A stretch of 64,000 nt of DNA, taken from Acidobacteria bacterium RIFCSPLOWO2_12_FULL_66_21. Its GTDB lineage: Bacteria > Acidobacteriota > Vicinamibacteria > Vicinamibacterales > 2-12-FULL-66-21. Made by a program: the position numbers and the translations under genes. A model generated the notes under the pieces. That model did not search any database. It was not told where the DNA came from and saw only the letters and a program-made list of their open reading frames with translations. Below are positions 26,535-34,733 of this stretch, piece by piece. The stretch spans positions 1 to 64,000 of the forward strand of contig MELC01000014.1 of assembly GCA_001767455.1 (NCBI GenBank), in the 5' to 3' direction. Within the stretch, counting starts at the first letter, position 1; each line of letters starts with the position of its first letter.

Positions 26535-26765
26535 ATGAAACCTCAAGCAATCGGCGCATTCGAGGCTAAGACACGGCTGTCCGAGCTCCTCGAGCAGGTC
26601 GATCGCGGGCAGGTCTACGTGATTACCAAACGGGGGCGGCCGGTGGCGGAGTTGCGCCCCGTCGGCGATCAGGTCGGCTTGCGGTTCGGCGGGGATGCCG
26701 GCCGCATCACCATCGGCGATGACTTTGACGCGCCCGTCCCGGATCTCCAGGAGTACACGCAGTGA
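26535..26765 (+). CDS. Phd/YefM-type antitoxin
   Basis: A 76-residue antitoxin. The N-terminal 45 residues fit the Phd/YefM DNA-binding fold (AIGAFEAKTRLSELLEQVDR, then VYVITKRGRPVAELRP). The C-terminal tail (about 50-76, acidic with FDAPVPDLQEYTQ) would wrap the toxin. It starts four bases after a perfect palindrome and its stop overlaps the toxin ATG by 4 bp, the usual arrangement. Confidence 0.88.
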   Translation: MKPQAIGAFEAKTRLSELLEQVDRGQVYVITKRGRPVAELRPVGDQVGLRFGGDAGRITIGDDFDAPVPDLQEYTQ

Positions 26766-27145
26766 AGCTCCTGGTGGATACCCATGCCTTTCTCTGGTTC
26801 ATGGCCGGCGACGAACGACTGAGCCGGGGGGCGCGGCGCGCGGTCGAAAGGGCAAGCGGCGACTGGTGCCTGAGCGCGGCGAGCATCTGGGAGATGTCCA
26901 TCAAGGCAAGCCTGGGGCGCCTCGCCCTTCCCGCGCCCGCGGAGGCGTACATCGCTGAGAAGGTGCGCCAGGGGCTGCGCGTCCTGGCCATCGAGTGGCC
27001 GCACGCGGCGGCCGTCGAGCGCCTGCCGTTCCATCACCACGATCCGTTCGACCGGCTGATCGTCGCGCAGGCACAAGCGGAACGCCTGGCGGTGGTCACC
27101 AGGGATGCGGTGTTCAGCGAGTACGGCATCAAGGTGGTCTGGTAA
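26762..27145 (+). CDS. PIN-domain toxin (VapC-like)
   Basis: A 127-residue PIN-domain ribonuclease. It begins MKLLVDTHAFLWF, with the first acidic metal ligand at Asp6. AASIWEMSIKASLGRL supplies the central Glu. HHHDPFDRLIVAQAQAERL carries the third acidic residue, and the end is LAVVTRDAVFSEYGIKVVW. The sequence pattern is that of the PIN group paired with Phd-type antitoxins. It should cut RNA when released from the antitoxin. Confidence 0.9.
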   Translation: MKLLVDTHAFLWFMAGDERLSRGARRAVERASGDWCLSAASIWEMSIKASLGRLALPAPAEAYIAEKVRQGLRVLAIEWPHAAAVERLPFHHHDPFDRLIVAQAQAERLAVVTRDAVFSEYGIKVVW

Positions 27146-27149
27146 CGCA

Positions 27150-27206
27150 CTGCCGATTGCAGATTGCCGATTGGCGATCGACGGATTGCCGAGTGCCGAT
27201 TGGCTA
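27150..27206. repeat. CCGATTG-type repeats after the toxin gene
   Basis: Degenerate tandem units of GCCGATTG / GGCGATCG / GCCGAGTG type, placed between the toxin gene and the AraC-like remnant. Confidence 0.65.
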
Positions 27207-27359
27207 GCCCTTTCCATAGCCGAGACCCAACGGTCGTTTGAGTTTGCCGTCGAACTGAGCCGGCTGGGTTCTGGCATTGGGCGCACGAGATCGCGCGGCA
27301 GCAGCCGGGCCGCGACCCCTCAGACATCTGCCACGCTCTACGCCGTCTCGAGCTGACCC

Positions 27360-27741
27360 GTGCCGAGCGCTTGCGGTGGCGACCTGGCATCGGGTGTGCG
27401 GGACTGGCTCGACACGCACCCGGGGGAGCGCATCGCACTGCCGAGCCTCGCACGGTTGTTCAAGACCAACACGTCGCGGGTCGTCCGATGCTTCAAGAGG
27501 ACCTACGGTTTGACTCCGGCCCGCTGTCAGCGGCAGCGCGCGGCGGCGGCGATCGTGGCCGCGCTCGCCGCCGGCCACGGAGTGAAGGTGACTGGCAGCA
27601 CGGGTGGGCCGCGGAGAAGTGACGGTCCGCCGGCTCTGCCACCTGGCGGCCGGACGCGCCCCGCGGGAGTTATGGCGCCGCGAAACCAGCGATGCCGCAG
27701 GTGCGCAGATGCAGCGCGATACGCTCCTGCCCTCGGCGTGA
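27360..27741 (+). pseudogene. AraC-like HTH remnant, frameshifted
   Basis: One frame encodes VRDWLDTHPGERIALPSLAR and VVRCFKRTYGLTPARCQRQR, an AraC-type HTH half. The frame then turns into low-quality sequence near 27590. From about 27628 another frame reads RRLCHLAAGRAPRELWRRE to a TGA at 27739-27741, which resembles the end of a second AraC HTH. The two parts are in different frames, and no N-terminal domain is seen. A broken regulator next to a toxin-antitoxin pair and an array suggests a decayed island. The region to 27786 is otherwise repeat-like (TTCTGCGTTCTAC). Confidence 0.45.
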
Positions 27742-27786
27742 AGGCATTCTGCGTTCTACATTCCAGGTCCTGCGTTTCTTCGCGTC

Positions 27787-28812
27787 TCACGCCTTCGGAT
27801 GCGCCTTGCGGTAAGCGTCCATCAGTTGCGTAGCGTTGACATGCGTGTAGCGCTGCGTGGTGCTGAGACGCGCGTGGCCGAGCAACTCCTGGATCGCGCG
27901 CAGGTCCGCGCCGCGCTCGAGTAAATGCGTGGCGAAGGAATGCCGCAGCGCGTGCGGGCTGATCCCGAACCGCGTGCTGCACGCCGCGACGTACTTCCGC
28001 ACCAGCCGATCGATGCTGCGCGTCGATAGCCGTTTCCCCTGGTAGTTCAGAAACAGCGGCTGCGCCTGTCGCTTTCGGCTGCCGCTCCCGCCCTTCGAGC
28101 CACGAGCCACGAGCCACGAGCCACGACGATCGAGCTGCGAGCTGCGGCCCTTCGACGGACTCAGGGTCGTCCCGAGCTTCGTCGAGGGACGAACTGCGAG
28201 CTGCGACAACTCTTGCCAGTCTTTGAGCCACGACTGGACCGCCCCTTCCGTGGTGTGGTTGAACGGGACGATGCGCTCCTTGCGCCCCTTGCCGAGCACG
28301 CGGACGACGCGGCTGGAGAGATTGAGGTCGTCGACGTCGAGGCCGGCCAGCTCGCTCAAGCGCAGGCCGGAGGCGTAGAACAGCTCGAGGATCGCGCGGT
28401 CGCGGCGGCCGAGCGGCGTGGACACGTCCGGCATTTCCAGCAGCCGCGACATCTCCGCCTCACCCAGGTGCGCCGGCAGCCGCACTTCGCGCTTCGGTGT
28501 GCCGACGAGCGCGGCCGGATCCCCTTCGATAATCCCTTCACGCCGCAGGTACCGGCCGAACGAGCGGATCGCGGCGAGCTTGCGCGCCGCAGAGGACCGC
28601 GAGTTGCCGCGCTTGTGGAGATCGCCCAGGAACGCCCGGATGTGCAGGTGATCGAAGTCCGACGGCAGGAGATCGGACCGCCGCTTGCCCAGATGCGCGG
28701 CCAGAAAGGTCAGAAGCTGCGAGAGGTCGCTGTCGTACGCGCGCACCGTATGCGCTGATGCGTTCTCGTTCAGCTCCAGGTGCTTCAGGAATGCGGCGAG
28801 ATGTTCTCTCAT
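27787..28812 (-). CDS. xerC: Tyrosine recombinase XerC with repeat-derived insert
   Basis: A 341-residue site-specific recombinase that resolves chromosome dimers; typical members have about 300. The N-terminal core-binding domain is at about 1-90. The catalytic domain has Arg in ASGLRLSELAGL, Lys in GKGRKERIVP, HALRHSFATH, LLGHARLSTT and nucleophile Tyr in QRYTHV. Residues about 203-246 (LAVRPSTKLGTTLSPSKG, then RRGSWLVARGSKGG) have no counterpart in XerC and are encoded by dispersed repeats: four GAGCCAC heptamers (28097-28124) and a CCCTTCGACGG palindrome (28149-28190). The insert falls between the beta hairpin and the HxxR helix and keeps the frame. Confidence 0.9.
   Translation of the reverse strand: MREHLAAFLKHLELNENASAHTVRAYDSDLSQLLTFLAAHLGKRRSDLLPSDFDHLHIRAFLGDLHKRGNSRSSAARKLAAIRSFGRYLRREGIIEGDPAALVGTPKREVRLPAHLGEAEMSRLLEMPDVSTPLGRRDRAILELFYASGLRLSELAGLDVDDLNLSSRVVRVLGKGRKERIVPFNHTTEGAVQSWLKDWQELSQLAVRPSTKLGTTLSPSKGRSSQLDRRGSWLVARGSKGGSGSRKRQAQPLFLNYQGKRLSTRSIDRLVRKYVAACSTRFGISPHALRHSFATHLLERGADLRAIQELLGHARLSTTQRYTHVNATQLMDAYRKAHPKA
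28097..28190. repeat. Repeat insertion inside xerC
   Basis: Four perfect GAGCCAC heptamers (28097-28124), then GAGCTGC-type units, then CCCTTCGACGGACTCAGGG (28149-28167) followed by CGTCCC and an inverted CGTCGAGGG arm. The CCCTTCGACGG(A/G)CTCAGGG core occurs inverted in topA. Confidence 0.8.
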
Positions 28813-28871
28813 CCGTGGCTCGGGGCTCGGGGCTCGGGGCAGCCCTAAAGGGCTGCGCTACCGGGAGACTT
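28813..28871. repeat. GGCTCGG heptamers and GCAGCCC hairpin, copy 2
   Basis: The heptamer block (28813-28836) shares about 22 bp with 6413-6436. Next comes the hairpin GCAGCCC-TAAA-GGGCTGC at 28839-28856, the inverse of the one at 89-106. It fills the gap between xerC and trmFO. Confidence 0.75.
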
Positions 28872-28897
28872 CTACGTTCTACGTTCTACGTTCTGCA
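28870..28897. repeat. TTCTACG heptamer array overlapping the trmFO stop
   Basis: Three perfect TTCTACG heptamers plus a partial fourth. The inverse supplies the last codons and stop of trmFO. The same heptamer appears at the right edge of the window (63961-63986). Confidence 0.8.
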
Positions 28898-30404
28898 TTT
28901 CACGGACGCCGCATCTGTCGCGCGTCCACACGTCAAGGTCCGCCAGGGCGCGCTCGGACAGGGCGACGTTGCGGTCCGCCTTCTTCCGCTTGGGCGCCCC
29001 AGACGTCGCGAGGGAGCGGCGCGGGGCGCAGGGGTCCCCGCGAGCGACCGAGCCGGGGTCCGGGGCAGAGCCCCGGTTGAATTCGAGCGGCGGCATGATC
29101 CCGAACGTGATGTTGGTCGGCTGGTAGTTGCGCGGCTCGGCGTGCGACACGTAGTAGGCGAGCGCGCCGATGGCGGTGGTCCGCGGCGGGACGCGCGGCT
29201 CCTCGCCGAGCACGAGCGCGGCGGCGTTGCGCCCCGCGATCAGCCCTGACGCCGCCGACTCCACGTACCCTTCGACGCCCGAGATCTGTCCCGCGAACAA
29301 CAGATCGTCGCGGCCGCGCACCTGCCACGTCTCGCGCAGCACGGTCGGGCCGTTGATGTAGGTGTTGCGGTGGATCATCCCGAAGCGCACGAACTCCGCC
29401 TGCTCCAGGCCGGGAATGAGCTTCAGGACCCGCGCCTGCTCGCCCCACTTCATCTGCGTCTGGAACCCGACGAGGCTGAAATGATCCCCCGCCAGGTCGT
29501 CCTGCCGGAGCTGCGCGACGGCATATGCCTCACGGCCGGTCCGCGGGTCCACGAGGCCCACCGGCTTCATCGGGCCGAACCGCAGCGTATCCACCCCGCG
29601 CGACGCCATCACCTCGATGGGCAGGCACCCTTCAAAGAACTTCGCATCGTCGAACTCGTGCAGCGGCGCGCGCTCGGCCGCGAGGAGCGCCTCGTAGAAG
29701 CGCGCGTACTCGTCGCGACTGAAGGGACAGTTGAGGTAGTCACCCTCGGCATCGGCGGTGACGCAGCCGGCGTCAGCGCGTCCGCCTTCGCCGCTTCGCG
29801 GCTTCGGCGAGACGAGCGTCGCGACCGAGGCGTCGCTCGAACGGAAGCTCCGCCCCCATCGCGACGCCCGGAAGACCTTCGTCATGTCGATGGAGTCGGC
29901 GAGGACGATGGGGCTGATGGCGTCGTAGAAGTACAGATGCGCGCCGCCGACGAGCGCGGCGATGTCGGCTGAGAGCGACTCGGAGGTCAGCGGGCCGGTG
30001 GCGACGATGACGGGCCCATCGAGCCCCAGCGGCACGCGGGGCACTTCCTCGCGCACGAGCGCGATCTTCGGATGGGACGAGATCGCCCGCGTCACTTCCT
30101 CGGAGAACTTCTCGCGATCGACGGCCAGCGCCGCGCCGGCCGGCACCCGCGCCGCGTCCGCCGCGCGCATGATCAGCGAGCCGAGCCGCCGCATCTCCTC
30201 TTTCAGAAGACCGACGGCGTTGTCGAGCTTGTCGCCGCGGAAGGAGTTGCTGCAGACCAGCTCCGCGAGCCTGTCGGTCTTGTGCACCGCGGTCGGACGG
30301 ATCGGCCGCATCTCGTGGAGCGTGACAGGAACGTCACGCGCGGCGGCCTGCCACGCAGCTTCGCTGCCTGCCAAGCCCGCGCCGATGATGGTGACACGAC
30401 GCAT
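28872..30404 (-). CDS. trmFO: TrmFO, folate/FAD-dependent tRNA (uracil-54) methyltransferase
   Basis: Makes 5-methyluridine-54 in tRNA using methylenetetrahydrofolate and FAD. The ATG at 30404 begins with the FAD-binding [15 protein letters not shown]; a longer frame upstream is repeat sequence. Further marks are [30 protein letters not shown] and [14 protein letters not shown]. The 510 residues exceed the usual 440-450. Two extra stretches explain this: [14 protein letters not shown] (about 195-208, palindromic element at 29782) and a C-terminal [16 protein letters not shown] block (about 438-460). The final residues QNVERRT and the TAG stop are encoded by a TTCTACG heptamer array. Activity may survive because the inserts sit in loops or the tail. 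Confidence 0.92.
   Translation of the reverse strand: MRRVTIIGAGLAGSEAAWQAAARDVPVTLHEMRPIRPTAVHKTDRLAELVCSNSFRGDKLDNAVGLLKEEMRRLGSLIMRAADAARVPAGAALAVDREKFSEEVTRAISSHPKIALVREEVPRVPLGLDGPVIVATGPLTSESLSADIAALVGGAHLYFYDAISPIVLADSIDMTKVFRASRWGRSFRSSDASVATLVSPKPRSGEGGRADAGCVTADAEGDYLNCPFSRDEYARFYEALLAAERAPLHEFDDAKFFEGCLPIEVMASRGVDTLRFGPMKPVGLVDPRTGREAYAVAQLRQDDLAGDHFSLVGFQTQMKWGEQARVLKLIPGLEQAEFVRFGMIHRNTYINGPTVLRETWQVRGRDDLLFAGQISGVEGYVESAASGLIAGRNAAALVLGEEPRVPPRTTAIGALAYYVSHAEPRNYQPTNITFGIMPPLEFNRGSAPDPGSVARGDPCAPRRSLATSGAPKRKKADRNVALSERALADLDVWTRDRCGVREMQNVERRT
29782..29809. repeat. In-frame palindromic element, copy 3 (inverted)
   Basis: Variant of the 28-bp hairpin of 20553 and 23121 with compensating changes (GCCGC / GCGGC inner stem), inserted in trmFO and read as [10 protein letters not shown], the same frame as the other two copies. 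Confidence 0.8.
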
Positions 30405-30407
30405 CTG

Positions 30408-30528
30408 GTGAGTTCGTGACTTGGTGACTTGGTGAATTGGTGAATTGGTGAATTGTGTCCCGGCTGGTTCGAAGCACCCCGATGACAATTCACCAATTCA
30501 CCAACTCACCGACTCACCAACTACGCTG
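30408..30528. repeat. Facing GGTGAATT arrays between topA and trmFO
   Basis: GTGACTTG/GGTGAATT octamers (about 30408-30457) face TTCACCAA/CTCACCAA units (about 30485-30522) across some 27 bp. A transcript would fold into a long imperfect stem. The same family is at 45295-45388. Confidence 0.8.
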
Positions 30529-32971
30529 GCGCCAGCTCTTCGCTCCGCAGATACGAGCATTCCTCGTTATTGCAGATCAACTGGCGCCCATGGCGCTTGG
30601 TGATCTTCTCGACGAGGAACGGCGCACCGCACTCGGGGCACTTCTCGGCCACCGGCCGGTTCCACAGCACGAAGTCGCAGTCGGGATAGTTGGCGCAGCC
30701 GTAGAACACCTTCCCGCGGCGCGACTTGCGCTCGACGACGTCGCCGGCGTCCTTCGGACAGACGATGCCGGTGGACTTCTGCTTGACGTACTTGCACGTG
30801 GGATAGCTGCTGCAGGCCGTGAACTCGCCGAACCGCCCCTGCTTCACGACGAGGTTCGACCCGCACTTCGGGCACGTCTCGTCCAGAATCTGATCCGGCT
30901 TCGCGGCCGTGGCTCCCTGCTTCGTCGTGATGATCTTGCGCGTCGTCTTGCACTCGGGATAGCCGGTGCACGCGAGGAACTGGCCGAACCGGCCGCGCTT
31001 GACCGCCATCGGCTTGCCGCAGTTCTCGCACGCCTCCTCGATCCCCTCGCCTTCCGCGCCCGGCTCGGCCGTCTCGAGCTCGCGCGTGTTCTCGCACTCG
31101 GGATAGCCGCTGCACGCGAGGAACAGTCCGAACTTGCCCGCCTTGATCACCATGGGCCGGCCGCACTTGTCGCAGGCGACCCCCGGGTCCGGCTCGACGC
31201 CTTCCTTGAAGTTCGGCATGTCCTTCTCGGCGCGCTTCAGGTCCTTCGTGAACTTCCTGTAGAAGCTGCTGAGCGTGGACTTGTAGTTCTCGTGCCCTTC
31301 CTCGATCTTGTCGAGATCCTCCTCGAGGTTGCGCGTGTACTCGACGTCGAGGATGTCGTCGAAGGCGGGGCTCAGGAGCCGGTCGACGAGAATCCGCCCG
31401 AGCGCCGTCGGCTTGAACCGCCCCTCGATCTTGTTCACGTACTCGCGCGTCTGGATGACGCCGATGATCGAGGCGTAGGTGCTCGGACGGCCGATGCCGT
31501 TCTCCTCGAGCGCCTTCACGAGCGTCGCCTCCGTGTAGCGCGGCGGCGGCTGCGTGAACTTCTGCTCCGGCTTGAGCTCCTTCAGCTCGAGCCGCTGCCC
31601 CTCGGTGAGCACCGGCAGCACGTTCGCGCCATCCTCGTCGTCGGGCGACGCGGCGTCGGGTCCGGGGCCCGCCGCGCGCTCCTCCACGGTCTCCTTGTTG
31701 TAGACGGCCAGCCAGCCCGCGAACTTCGGCACGGATCCCTTCACGCGGAAGATGTAGCCCTGCCCTGAGCCCGTCGAAGGGCCGGCGACCGCGATATCGA
31801 TCGTCGTCTCGTCGAATGTGGCCGGCGGCATCTGCGAGGCGATGAACCGGTTCCAGATCAACTTGTAGAGGTAGGACTGATCCGCCGTGAGCTGCGCGCG
31901 CACCGACGAGGGGTCGTACTGCATCGAGGTCGGGCGGATGGCTTCGTGCGCGTCCTGCGCGTCGGCCTTGGCGCGATAGACGTTCGGCTTGTCGGGGACG
32001 TACTCCGGCCCGTACGTGCGCCCGATGAACTCCCGCGCCTCGTCGAGGGCCTGCTCCGACACGCGCGTCGAGTCCGTGCGCATGTAGGTGATCAGACCGA
32101 CCGCCCCTTCGCCGGGCAGCTCGATGCCCTCATACAACTGCTGCGCGATCATCATCGTCTTCTTGACCGGGAAGCGCGACGCCTGCTGCAGCTTGCTGGT
32201 GATGAACGGCGGGACGGCCCCCTTCTTCCGCTCCTTCGTGATGACGGAGTCGACAATCCACTCGCCCGTCGTCACCGCGGCGACAATCGCGTCCGCCTCC
32301 TCCTTGTTCGCGACCTTGATGTTCGAGCCGTCGCGCTTCACGAGCTTCGCGTCGAACTCGGGCGGGATGGGACCGGCCAGCCGCGCGATCATGTTCCAGT
32401 ACTCTTCCGGAACGAACTGCTCGATCTCGCGCTCGCGGTCGCACACCTGCTTCAGCGCGACCGATTGCACCCGGCCGGCCGACAGCCCGCGGCGCACCTT
32501 GTCCCACAGCAGCGGGCTGATCTTGTAGCCCACGAGCCGATCGAGCACGCGCCGCGCCTGCTGCGCGTCGACCATCTGCGTGTTGATCTTCGTCGGGTGT
32601 TCGAGCGCCGCGAGCACGCCTTTCTTGGTGATCTCGTTGAACATCAGCCGGCGGATCTTCTTCTTGTTGGCCGCGCCCAGCTCTTCGGCCAGATGCCAGC
32701 CGATGGCCTCGCCCTCGCGATCCGGGTCGGTCGCGATGAAGATCTCGTCGGCCCCTTTGGCGGCGTCCTTGATCTCCTTGATGACCTTCCTGCGGCTCGC
32801 AATCACCTCGTAGGTGGGCTCGAACCCATCGTCCACATCGACCGCCAGCTTGCTTTTGGGCAGATCGCGGACGTGGCCCATCGAGGCGATGACTTTGTAG
32901 TTGCGGCCGAGATATTTATTGATGGTTTTCGCCTTTGCGGGCGATTCCACCACGACCAGTGCCTTTGCCAT
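30521..32971 (-). CDS. topA: DNA topoisomerase I
   Basis: An 816-residue type IA topoisomerase relaxing negative supercoils. The Toprim domain opens with ALVVVESPAKAKTINKYLG, and TDPDREGEAIGWHL holds the acidic triad. The active-site Tyr is in GLITYMRTDSTRVS (about 300). The C-terminal third has four or five topoisomerase zinc ribbons (CDKCGRPM to CSGYPEC, CENCGKPM to CTGYPEC, CPKCGSNL to CSSYPTC, CPKDAGD to CANYPDC, CPECGAPF). A nine-residue PSTGSGQGY insert (about 396-404) is encoded by a dispersed palindrome at 31759-31783. The gene lies between dprA and trmFO. Confidence 0.97.
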   Translation of the reverse strand: MAKALVVVESPAKAKTINKYLGRNYKVIASMGHVRDLPKSKLAVDVDDGFEPTYEVIASRRKVIKEIKDAAKGADEIFIATDPDREGEAIGWHLAEELGAANKKKIRRLMFNEITKKGVLAALEHPTKINTQMVDAQQARRVLDRLVGYKISPLLWDKVRRGLSAGRVQSVALKQVCDREREIEQFVPEEYWNMIARLAGPIPPEFDAKLVKRDGSNIKVANKEEADAIVAAVTTGEWIVDSVITKERKKGAVPPFITSKLQQASRFPVKKTMMIAQQLYEGIELPGEGAVGLITYMRTDSTRVSEQALDEAREFIGRTYGPEYVPDKPNVYRAKADAQDAHEAIRPTSMQYDPSSVRAQLTADQSYLYKLIWNRFIASQMPPATFDETTIDIAVAGPSTGSGQGYIFRVKGSVPKFAGWLAVYNKETVEERAAGPGPDAASPDDEDGANVLPVLTEGQRLELKELKPEQKFTQPPPRYTEATLVKALEENGIGRPSTYASIIGVIQTREYVNKIEGRFKPTALGRILVDRLLSPAFDDILDVEYTRNLEEDLDKIEEGHENYKSTLSSFYRKFTKDLKRAEKDMPNFKEGVEPDPGVACDKCGRPMVIKAGKFGLFLACSGYPECENTRELETAEPGAEGEGIEEACENCGKPMAVKRGRFGQFLACTGYPECKTTRKIITTKQGATAAKPDQILDETCPKCGSNLVVKQGRFGEFTACSSYPTCKYVKQKSTGIVCPKDAGDVVERKSRRGKVFYGCANYPDCDFVLWNRPVAEKCPECGAPFLVEKITKRHGRQLICNNEECSYLRSEELAPA
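31759..31783. repeat. Palindromic element inside topA
   Basis: CCTGCCCTGAGCCCGTCGAA followed by GGGCC. The inverse carries CCCTTCGACGGGCTCAGGG, the same core as in xerC (28149-28167). It is read in frame as PSTGSGQG. Confidence 0.75.
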
Positions 32972-32980
32972 ACCTGAAAC

Positions 32981-34042
32981 CTACGTTACCACGCGCCGGA
33001 ACCGGCCACCGGCGGCCGAGAGGACCTGCCCGCGCAGTTCCAGCTCCATCAACCGGGGCAGTAATCTCGAAGGGGCGATGCCGGTCGCCTCGACGAGCTC
33101 GTCCAGGCCGTACGTCTCGCCGGCATCGAGTTTTTCCAACAAAGGGTCTGAATCCAACAGCTTAGCGTCTGATTGCACGGTCCTTGCCGCGCCGGGCCAT
33201 CCCAGCTCCTCAAGAATATCGTCCGCAGTCTCCACGACCTTTGCCCCATCCTTCAAAAGGGCGTGCGATCCGCGATTCCGCCCCGACAGGACGCTCCCGG
33301 GCACCGCCATCACGTCCCGCCCCTGTTCCATGGCGCAACGGGCCGTTATCAGCGAACCGCTCTTCTCCGACGCCTCGACGATCACGACGCCGAGCGAGAG
33401 GCCGCTGATAATGCGGTTGCGCAGCGGGAAGTGATCGGGAAGCGGCGGCGCTCCGGGGCCGAGCTCGCTGACGAGCACGCCACGGCGCGCAATGGTCGCG
33501 GCCAGTTCCTCGTGCTCGGGCGGATATATGGTGTCCAGCCCCGAGCCGAGCACGGCTGCCGTCAGGCCGCGCGCATCCAGGCAGCCTCGATGGGCGGCCG
33601 AGTCCACGCCGCGCGCCAGACCGCTTGCGACGACGATGCCACGATCGGCCAGCTCGCTCCCGAGCCTTTCGCCGACGTCGAGCGCGTAGCTCGTTGCCGC
33701 CCGCGACCCGACAACCGCCACGGCCGGCCGCGCGAGGACGGCCGGATCGCCGCGCGTCCACAGAACCGGCGGCGGATCGACGATGCAGCTCAGGAGAAAC
33801 GGGTAGCGGACGTCGAACCAGGGTATCGGCTCCATGCCGGCGGCCGGCGCGGCCCGAAGCGCCGCGTCCGCCGCGAAGCGCGCGGCGTCCGCCATCGCCG
33901 CGCGGCCGGCGGGATCGATGCCGGACGCGTCGAGCACCCCGTCGATCGCATCCGGTGAATCGCGGAGGTCCTTGAAGATCGCGGCGGCCCTGCCGCGCGA
34001 GACGGCGAGCATCGAGACGCTGACGGCGGTGTGAAGGTCCAT
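32981..34042 (-). CDS. dprA: DprA (Smf), DNA-processing protein
   Basis: Loads RecA on incoming single-stranded DNA during natural transformation. 353 residues from the ATG at 34042 (MDLHTAVSVSML). An N-terminal SAM-like helical region is followed by the Rossmann-like DNA-binding fold: VVGSRAATSYALDVGERL, VVASGLARGVDSAAHRG, VLGSGLDTIYPPEHEEL, FPLRNRIISGLS and EKSGSLITARCAMEQGRDV. A winged-helix domain (GLDELVEATGIAPSRLLPRL) ends the protein. It heads the dprA-topA-trmFO-xerC run. comF at 39496 is a second transformation-associated gene nearby. Confidence 0.95.
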   Translation of the reverse strand: MDLHTAVSVSMLAVSRGRAAAIFKDLRDSPDAIDGVLDASGIDPAGRAAMADAARFAADAALRAAPAAGMEPIPWFDVRYPFLLSCIVDPPPVLWTRGDPAVLARPAVAVVGSRAATSYALDVGERLGSELADRGIVVASGLARGVDSAAHRGCLDARGLTAAVLGSGLDTIYPPEHEELAATIARRGVLVSELGPGAPPLPDHFPLRNRIISGLSLGVVIVEASEKSGSLITARCAMEQGRDVMAVPGSVLSGRNRGSHALLKDGAKVVETADDILEELGWPGAARTVQSDAKLLDSDPLLEKLDAGETYGLDELVEATGIAPSRLLPRLMELELRGQVLSAAGGRFRRVVT

Positions 34043-34162
34043 GACGGTCCTTTCGAGCCCTTCGACACACGAGGGCAGGCACCGCAGACAGCGAGCCGGA
34101 GAAGCGAAAAGGGGCGGCGCCGCCGGCTGCGAGCAGCCCTGCGGCCCGACCCCTCTGTCCTC

Positions 34163-34192
34163 ATTATAGGGTGTCGCTGTCTTCAAGCGCAA
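34163..34192 (-). promoter_or_regulatory. Promoter of the dprA-topA-trmFO-xerC run
   Basis: On the minus strand: TTGCGC (34192-34187), an 18-bp spacer and a perfect TATAAT (34168-34163). The start would be near 34156, about 115 nt before dprA. The 337-bp gap (34043-34379) contains no gene. Confidence 0.6.
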
Positions 34193-34337
34193 CGCGCCAG
34201 TCTTACCTGACTCGTCGCCGCCTTACGGATTCCGCCGGGATCCCCCCTGAAAGCGGCCACATTCGACGTCGAGCTGTTGGTACACCCATTGCTGAGATAT
34301 CGGCCGTGGCTGCAGCCCGGATGGTCCGGGAAACCGC

Positions 34338-34366
34338 TTGCGACCGGTCGAAGTCGTGGCTATAGT
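34338..34366 (+). promoter_or_regulatory. Promoter of the TPR-protein gene
   Basis: TTGCGA (34338-34343), a 17-bp spacer and TATAGT (34361-34366). Start near 34373, only about 7 nt before the ATG at 34380, which implies a very short leader. Confidence 0.6.
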
Positions 34367-34379
34367 GGACGAAACGCTC

Positions 34380-34733
34380 ATGCTTTTCAGAGCTCTCGTC
34401 GCGGCGGCGATGCTGACGGTTCTCTCCTCGCCCGCCTACGCGGACGCGCGGTCGTCGGCCCGCCAGCAAACCGATTTCGGCATCAAGGTCGCGCAGAACG
34501 GCCTCTGGAAAGAGGCCACCTACTGGTGGGAAAAGGCGGTTAAACTCGACCCGACCTACGCGGCCGCCTGGAACAACCTCGGCATCGGCTACGAGCAGCA
34601 AGGGCGCTTCGGCGACGCGCGACAGGCGTACGAAAAGGCGATCGCCCTGGATCCGAAGAACGCCCTGATCCGGGAGAACTACGATCAGTTCAAAGAAATC
34701 AATGAACGCTCGAAGCGCCGCACCGATCGTTAG
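34380..34733 (+). CDS. Exported TPR-repeat protein
   Basis: A 117-residue protein with signal peptide MLFRALVAAAMLTVLSSPAYA and then about two tetratricopeptide repeats (NGLWKEATYWWEKAVKLDPT, AWNNLGIGYEQQGRFGDARQ, AYEKAIALDPKNA). It should scaffold protein contacts in the periplasm. The upstream TTG-started frame is rejected because it overlaps the promoter. It overlaps the next lipoprotein gene by 32 bp. Confidence 0.85.
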   Translation: MLFRALVAAAMLTVLSSPAYADARSSARQQTDFGIKVAQNGLWKEATYWWEKAVKLDPTYAAAWNNLGIGYEQQGRFGDARQAYEKAIALDPKNALIRENYDQFKEINERSKRRTDR

